From Acanthaster planci (Eukaryota > Echinodermata > Asteroidea > Valvatida > Acanthasteridae): DNA of 64,000 nt. The stretch covers positions 860,053 through 924,052 of the forward strand of contig NW_019091358.1 of assembly GCF_001949145.1 (NCBI RefSeq), read 5' to 3'. Positions within the stretch are counted from its first letter, which is position 1, and every line of letters begins with the position of its first letter. The notes under the pieces were generated by a model. The model worked only from the letters and a program-made list of their open reading frames with translations, was not told the DNA's origin and ran no database searches. The position numbers and the translations under genes are program-made. Below are positions 60,158-64,000 of this stretch, in pieces.

Positions 60158-61277
60158 GTAAGTTTAATGATAATTTTGATTTCCACTTGACACCATCTAC
60201 CCTCTTTCTGCCCCTTTGTTTAGCATGTCTATAACAAAAAGACCACTAGAGTGCCTATCAGGTTGGTCACTCCATCATATCTCAGCAACCGACCGAGTTA
60301 GTGATTATCAATGGAAATACAATTCAGTGGACATCATCTTTTGATCTTGGTCATCGTGGTTAGTCTACCAGGTGAACGTAGAAACTGAAGTGTCAGTTTC
60401 TATCACTATTTTGCAGGTAGTCTTGAATCATTTATTATTTATTCTTATATTGAATGAAGGTGTAAAAAAATCAATTATCTTATGTCAAGTGAATGAATGA
60501 GTTTCCAGCAATTGAAATTTTGTTCTATTTGGTTCTTTTTTCGCTTAGGCTGAAAGTAAATTTCCACTGTGTAAAACGAGGAAGTTGGTCAATTTAGTCG
60601 ATACAGAGAGATAAATGGGTAACAAGACGGATGAAATCGGCGGGAAAGACAGTGCCAGAATTGTATCCAACCATCGTATTTGATTTAGGAAACCCGGAAT
60701 ATATCTTTCTTGTATAATTCCTATAAATATATTTGCGAGTGCGATTATACATATATTTTTGACCAGCTAGTGTTTGGGTGATTCTCTCTTCCTGCGACAT
60801 ACGTTACCAAAAATAATCTTTCGCAGGTTATTAAGGAGAGCTTGCATTGACGTCACAGTTAGGAACTTGAAGCGCAAACGAATTACTGAGCGCGACTCTT
60901 ACTTCGTTTTATTAGTCTAGATTTGTTCGGATGGGTAAGCTTTTTTGAAATTTTTCTAACAACGGCGCTTCGTGGTTTAATAATGGGTTACTTTGTCGAT
61001 GTTATTTTGCGTGCAAATGACCAAGACGTTGCTGTGACCTGCAACGTCCGGTTGTTGACAGGCGGACCATACACGGTGTTTCCCATTTGGCAGTATAATG
61101 CATCGGCTTCGTACACACTGACTAATCAAACGGCAAGAGCAAAAACTGCAGTTCAGCCACGAGCTTCTCTTACGATTGGAACAGCGGCGGATTGGGTCTG
61201 TCTCGTTTCCCATCAGTGAGCGTTCATTACGAGGCTTGCCTCTCGGTAGGGAAGACGCTAGTGGCGGACAGCTCAGC
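60158..61277 (+). other. Interval between opsin B and opsin C first exons
   Basis: This 1.1-kb stretch starts with the opsin B splice donor. I looked for the opsin exon 2 signature (an R-[FY] after TM3, then a TM4 with GW and an E-G-x-G-T end) and did not find it. A CRE (TGACGTCA, 60849-60856) lies 420 bases before the opsin C start codon. The open frame 60923-61219 has no recognisable domain. Confidence 0.6.
60849..60856 (+). promoter_or_regulatory. CRE-like site upstream of opsin C
   Basis: The consensus cAMP-response word TGACGTCA lies 422 bases upstream of the opsin C start codon and after opsin B exon 1. A promoter for opsin C in this interval would make B and C separately transcribed. 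This is a single short word. Confidence 0.25.
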
Positions 61278-61584
61278 ATGAACGTTACGAGCACGACCGT
61301 CGGAAACTACCCGCCGGTGCCCCTCGCCGCCTTCGATGTTACCGGGGTCTATCTGGGTTTTCTCACCTTGTTCGGTGTCTTCAACAACGCCCTCGTGCTT
61401 GTGCTGTACGCTCGGTATACGACGTTACGAAATCCCATCAACGTGTTTCTTGTGAACATCTGTGTGGCCGATTTGAGTGTGGCGGTGTTCGGTACGCCTC
61501 TGACGTTCGTAGCCAATATTGCAAGGCGATGGATTTTTGGTGCAGGTGGCTGTACGTGGTATGCATTCATCGTAACAACATGCG
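61278..61584 (+). CDS. Opsin C exon 1 (N-terminus to TM3), ciliary opsin
   Basis: This is a first exon of a third opsin. The ATG at 61278 has an A at -3 and starts MNVT, an N-glycosylation site; the frame stays open 102 bases further upstream but without another ATG. TM1 carries VFNNALVLVLYARY, TM2 VNICVADLSVAV, and the exon ends after GGCTWYAFIVTTC. Cys92 is the disulphide cysteine and Tyr95 the 113-equivalent. The donor TGCG|GTGAGT gives phase 1, as in opsins A and B. The remaining exons are not in the last 2.4 kb and must lie to the right of the window if the gene is whole. Confidence 0.88.
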
Positions 61585-64000
61585 GTGAGTTTGAACAGAA
61601 CGTTGGTATTCTCACAAAGTGGCAAAAACCTGGAAGAGAAATGATTTCCCGATCTGCAGTTTTTTCTACCACTATGGTACATTTGATTCAAAGACCAAGT
61701 GGACACAGTTTCAAGGTAAAATGATGTTTACTTTGAAATTCATCGTAAAAAACACACATTTTACGAAAGCTCGGTGTCTGTGTTCCTCTGTTTTAACAAA
61801 AGGACACTTAGTCACCTCGTCAGCCCTGTTGACGAGGTGACTGTTCGTCAAAAGAGAGGCATTATATTCCGCAGGAATCAGGATGCAAGTGGGACTGGCG
61901 AACGATGTTGGACATAAATACGTGGTCGAATGTTCTCACAAAGTGACAAAAAGAGTGTACTATGTAACAACAAAACTGACGACCTCCAGGTTTTGTTCTG
62001 ACGATGTTATAAAGGTTTTTAGTGAATATCTTTTCAATGAAAATACTATATCTGGAGCTAAGCGTGGATTAGCTTTTTAAAAACCTTGTATTTCATGACT
62101 GTGCATGACATTTCTCTATCCGCAACAACCAATTAAGTCGACAATGCGTAGTAAAATGAGGATTATCATCCACAGTGTTCTCTTGGAATATCTAGTTTGC
62201 AATATTTGATCATAGACGAATCCCTGGAAAGGGCTGTTAGTAAATACATGACAACGGGTGCTATGTTTTATAGGGCACAGATGCACAACAGGATTGTTAC
62301 ATTTCAGTTGTTTGACAAGGGCCTGTTGTGTTCAGAAAGCTGTTAGTTTTTGTATATTGCAAGGTTATTACTGCCATAAAGTACCTATGACGAGTAGAAT
62401 AGACTTGGCCACAACTTAATACCTTGGTCGTATTGATTGGGTCTGTTTTTTTACGGTACAGTCGTGTGTTTCCTACAAGTGGCTGCTAAGACTATAATTG
62501 CACACCAGTGAAAATAAAAAGAATAATTCGCAAAACGTTAATAAAAATCCCACGAAGCTATCGGGACACCAGAAAACAACTACTAAATACCCGTGTTAGA
62601 GTTGTACCCCAGAGTATACTCGGTCGGTACTCGATCATCAGTGCTCGAAAATTAATTGTACTTGGCTCGTACTCGATTCTTTGTTCTCGGCTTTTGGGCG
62701 TACTCGACCTTAGGTACTCGGTTCTCGACCCTTGTACTCAAGAAACATTCTTGTACTTCACGTTTTTGTTAATTTTCGTTTCGGGCGCTGGGTGACGAGT
62801 GAAGATTGTATTGCTCAACCTTGAACATAACGCCACCTGACACAGCGGTTTCACAATATATGAGTCTTTAACACATACAGAATGCTTACCGTTCCCCGGG
62901 TACAACTACAAGGAGCCTTTGAGCTAGTCTAGTTTCCGCCTCAGCAGATTTTACTCTAGGAAATGGTAGCGCTGTTATGATCCGAGCTCATGCTCCTTGA
63001 GCGTAGCAGCACGTGGACTGACACTGACAGAGGGTTTCTTGCACTTTTTTGTAGATTTTTCATAGTTGACGTTTTCGGCGACTTATGATATGCAATTTTT
63101 TAGGCCAAAAAAGAGTTCTGGTTCTGGTTTTCCAACCGACCCTAATTATTCGGCGCAACCCTAAAATCTTTATCGGCAAGTTAGAAAAAATAATTTTAGT
63201 TTCAAATGAAAAAAACCCTGTTGTCTTTTCGGTCTTCCTTACACTACACAGTTCACGCACGCAGCTCTACAGCTGTATACGTCGTTAAAACATCGATGCT
63301 GCAGTAAGATTTCCAGAGCTCGATCTCTTGTCTATTTTTTCAGTGTTCATGACTTTAATATGAGGTTGTATTGCTCGTAGGCCGTAATTCGAAATGCTTT
63401 TGCAGACATTGGATGTTTGTCAAAGCAGTCTTCCAAAAGTCCTTGGCATATTAATTATCTGCGACAACCGGGAAGGTTTAAAATCTACCCTTAATGCGTT
63501 GTCCGGAAACGAGCGATTCAACGCGTTATTGCACGGAAACGTAGCGACCAAGTCTCATTGTAAGAGATTCCTGTACGAAACTACAAACTACGGACGCATA
63601 AATGCCCATCCTTGGTACCGCGTTATTGAGTTAATTTATCGTTGAAACAGGGAAGCATACACTGGATAACACTAATTTCAAAAATAAAATTATCCCCCAA
63701 ACACAACGATAACGCTTTGTGGAAACACTGATTTCAATGATAATATATCTCTGAAATGCACACTTCAAAGATAAGGTATCTCTAAAACACGGAATTCAAC
63801 GATAATGTATTTCGGAAAACCGGAACCAACTGCACAACACCAGGGTATCTTTTATTTTATCACAAAAATACAACAAATCATACAATTAAACTTGATGTAT
63901 GGAACAATCAACAGTCAACATTGCGTGTAAAGATGCACCTTTTTATAACCGTATTTCCCCGTGACGTTTTGGGGTCACCGGTATGTAATACACAATGAGT
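61585..64000 (+). other. Probable opsin C intron 1, no exon seen
   Basis: The stretch starts with the opsin C donor GTGAGT and no exon 2 was recognised to the end of the window. It contains a TACTCG-rich segment (62610-62745) and a run of similar words with GATAA and CAC (63650-63830). The open frames here have no recognisable domain. Confidence 0.55.
62610..62745 (+). repeat. TACTCG-rich degenerate repeat
   Basis: The segment starts CAGAGTATACTCGG and contains many TACTCG, GCTCGA and TTCTCG words, like the interior of the hAT element at 31243-31840. The left end fits a CAG terminus, but no right end or 8-bp duplication was found. Confidence 0.5.

Overview
This is animal nuclear DNA. Genes are split by GT-AG introns, most of the sequence is non-coding, and it is loaded with degraded transposons. 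The two recognisable gene families are a ZC3H14-type CCCH zinc-finger gene and a group of ciliary (encephalopsin/TMT-like) opsins whose introns sit at the positions used in vertebrate c-opsins. Tandem c-opsin duplication, many GTACATGTAC-type words and the repeat repertoire make an invertebrate deuterostome most likely, and amphioxus (Branchiostoma) my first guess. That is an inference and a hemichordate is not excluded.

Layout. (1) 1-16468: 3' half of a plus-strand ZC3H14 orthologue. Three exons (9996-10162, 12617-12699, 16361-16468) carry zinc fingers 2 (partial) to 5 and the stop. Earlier exons were not found and probably lie upstream. A tRNA-derived SINE, a fold-back repeat, an antisense Penelope-like reverse transcriptase remnant and an L2/CR1 tail sit in the flank and introns. 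(2) 16469-27358: no gene seen; hAT-like termini, MITEs, fold-backs and a dispersed 440-bp repeat. (3) 27359-48216: a complete five-exon opsin (opsin A, 372 aa) on the plus strand. Its 14.3-kb second intron holds a TIR element with a nested hAT element, several MITEs and a whole minus-strand Ty3/Gypsy (Mag-like) retrotransposon with short LTRs and an ATATT target duplication. (4) 48217-59826: no gene seen; an L2/CR1 non-LTR remnant with its 3' terminus, a second satellite-filled hAT element containing another MITE, and more MITEs. (5) 59827-64000: two further opsin first exons (B and C), about three-quarters identical to each other and only 1.1 kb apart, with no second exon between them; the rest of the gene(s) must lie beyond the window.

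How it fits together. ZC3H14 is a nuclear poly(A)-RNA-binding housekeeping protein and a neighbour only. The opsins are light-sensing GPCRs that have duplicated in tandem. Opsin A keeps the retinal-binding lysine, the disulphide cysteines, the Glu181-equivalent counterion and NPxxY, but has QRF where the family has (D/E)RY. The B/C arrangement looks either like alternative first exons of one downstream gene or like a truncated duplicate. The most striking repeat result is two hAT-type elements with perfect 8-bp target duplications whose interiors are mostly degenerate hexamer-like repeats (TACTCG-type and CAAGTC-type).
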